Shown here piece by piece: positions 63,417 through 64,000 of a DNA stretch of 64,000 nucleotides. Positions within the stretch are counted from its first letter, which is position 1. Each line of letters starts with the position of its first letter. The notes under the pieces were generated by a model that was not told the DNA's origin, ran no database searches, and was given only the letters and a program-made list of their open reading frames with translations. The translations under genes and the position numbers were made by a program. Location of the stretch: the NCBI GenBank assembly GCA_965238215.1, contig OZ250180.1, positions 1,054,001-1,118,000 of the forward strand, read 5' to 3'. Source of the DNA: JAPULR01 sp965238215. Lineage in GTDB: Bacteria; Chloroflexota; Dehalococcoidia; Lucifugimonadales; GCA-2712585.

Positions 63417-64000
63417 GGCGGTTGAGATATTCTAGGAGCGACTTTTGCGCGTGGAGACGATTTTCCGCCTGGTCAAATACTACCGACTGCGGGTGATCCA
63501 GCATGCCTGGCGGCACTTCCTCGCCGTAGTGGGCGGGCATGTCGTGCATGAAGATGGCATCGGGGCGAGCCAGCGACAGGAGTTCCGGGGTTACGGTGTA
63601 TCCTCGAAAATCCGACAGCCGGGCGGCTCGATCCTGTTCGTCCCCCATGCTGATCCAAACGTCCGTATAGACCACGTCGGCGTCCACCACGGCCTCTCCC
63701 GGCTCCGTGAGCATGAGCGGCGGCGGCGCGCCGGCCTCAGCCGCCCGTACAGCCGCTTCCTCCAAGCTTGCCCGGTCCAAATGATACCCCGGCGGCGATG
63801 CTATGACGAAGCTGCCGCCGACTGAGGCAACGCCCAAGGCCAGGCTCCTCGCCACGTTGTTCCCGTCGCCGACAAAGGCCACCCGAAGTCCTTCGAGCCG
63901 TCCTTTCACCTCTCTCATGGTCTGCAAATCCGCCAAGGTCTGGCACGGGTGCTCCCAATCCGACAAGGCGTTCACGACCATTACCGAGGCGTTGGAGGCA
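63406..64000 (-). CDS. argF: Ornithine carbamoyltransferase, C-terminal part (5' end outside window)
   Basis: The frame is open to the window edge, so the N-terminal carbamoyl-phosphate domain is missing. The visible 198 codons carry the ornithine-binding half: NALSDWEHPCQTLADLQTMR, VAFVGDGNNVARSLALG, VVYTDVWISMGDE and FMHDMPAHYGEEV (HCLPAHRG in most OTCases, with Met for Leu/Cys positions altered). The H-x-x-P-A-H core is kept, but the catalytic Cys of HCLPAHRG is Asp here, so acetyl- or succinyl-ornithine transferases remain possible. The 3' end overlaps der. Confidence 0.85.
   Translation of the reverse strand, partial: ASNASVMVVNALSDWEHPCQTLADLQTMREVKGRLEGLRVAFVGDGNNVARSLALGVASVGGSFVIASPPGYHLDRASLEEAAVRAAEAGAPPPLMLTEPGEAVVDADVVYTDVWISMGDEQDRAARLSDFRGYTVTPELLSLARPDAIFMHDMPAHYGEEVPPGMLDHPQSVVFDQAENRLHAQKSLLEYLNRHGD

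Overview
This is a GC-rich bacterial chromosome segment made mostly of housekeeping and biosynthetic genes. The combination suggests Chloroflexota, probably a SAR202- or Dehalococcoidia-like lineage: solute-binding lipoproteins with long Thr/Pro/Ala linkers, several amidohydrolases, a class II FBPase with a class I aldolase, and a 23S rRNA gene separated from 16S and 5S. That placement is an inference from gene content; no tree was made. There is no prophage, CRISPR array or intact transposase gene. The accessory features are two toxin-antitoxin loci (one decayed, one intact), one short MITE-like insertion and decayed duplicate genes.

Layout. 1-6.7 kb: a tandem pair of amidohydrolases (the first cut by the window edge), a DinB-like protein, an orphan peptide-type solute-binding lipoprotein, and a class III aminotransferase followed by the stop-ridden remnant of a second copy. 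6.7-8.0 kb: an antitoxin and small-membrane-protein cluster headed by a HigB toxin gene broken by one stop codon. 8.0-11.4 kb: a free-standing 23S rRNA gene with its own promoter, processing stem, initiator tRNA and terminator, all on the minus strand. 11.9-18 kb: thrB, two proteins of unknown role, aspartate kinase, and a siroheme sulfite/nitrite reductase. 18-24.3 kb: a Gly-rich two-domain lipoprotein ahead of a two-component system, then heme/iron genes (chlorite dismutase-family protein, DtxR-type regulator), a ferredoxin and an Lrp regulator. 24.4-29.1 kb: tRNA-Ser, miaB-nadA-nadC and glpX. 29.1-36 kb: a lipoprotein with a tiny membrane partner, class I aldolase, polysaccharide deacetylase, amidohydrolase, a PD-(D/E)XK nuclease and a redox-like lipoprotein. 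36-42.1 kb: a candidate structured RNA, then leuA-leuC-leuD-leuB and a HAD phosphatase. 42.1-50.2 kb: an amidohydrolase, HicBA, a sortilin-type propeller protein, a beta-carbonic anhydrase, and a two-gene DUF488 locus whose second gene is split by a MITE. 50.4-64 kb: aroF-like, aroH, trpA, a CPBP protease, rarA, a metallo-beta-lactamase-fold protein with bioY, hrcA-dnaJ-prmA, then gpsA-plsY-der and the 3' part of argF.

How the genes fit together. Leucine synthesis (leuACDB) is one operon-like block. NAD synthesis (nadA, nadC) is coupled to tRNA modification (miaB). glpX and the class I aldolase supply gluconeogenesis. thrB and lysC belong to the aspartate family, and aroF-aroH-trpA to aromatic amino acids. 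hrcA-dnaJ-prmA is a heat-shock cluster with a CIRCE-like site in front.

Most unusual observations: (i) a MITE with a short target duplication splits a DUF488-partner gene, and removing it restores the frame exactly; (ii) a HigB toxin frame is intact apart from one TAA codon, ahead of an intact HigA; (iii) a rod-like structured RNA candidate with its own terminator lies antisense to the leuA leader; (iv) a GAAACGA(A/G)TC motif recurs in three intergenic regions; (v) a perfect 15-bp palindrome sits just upstream of the two-component system; (vi) the 23S rRNA gene is solitary.
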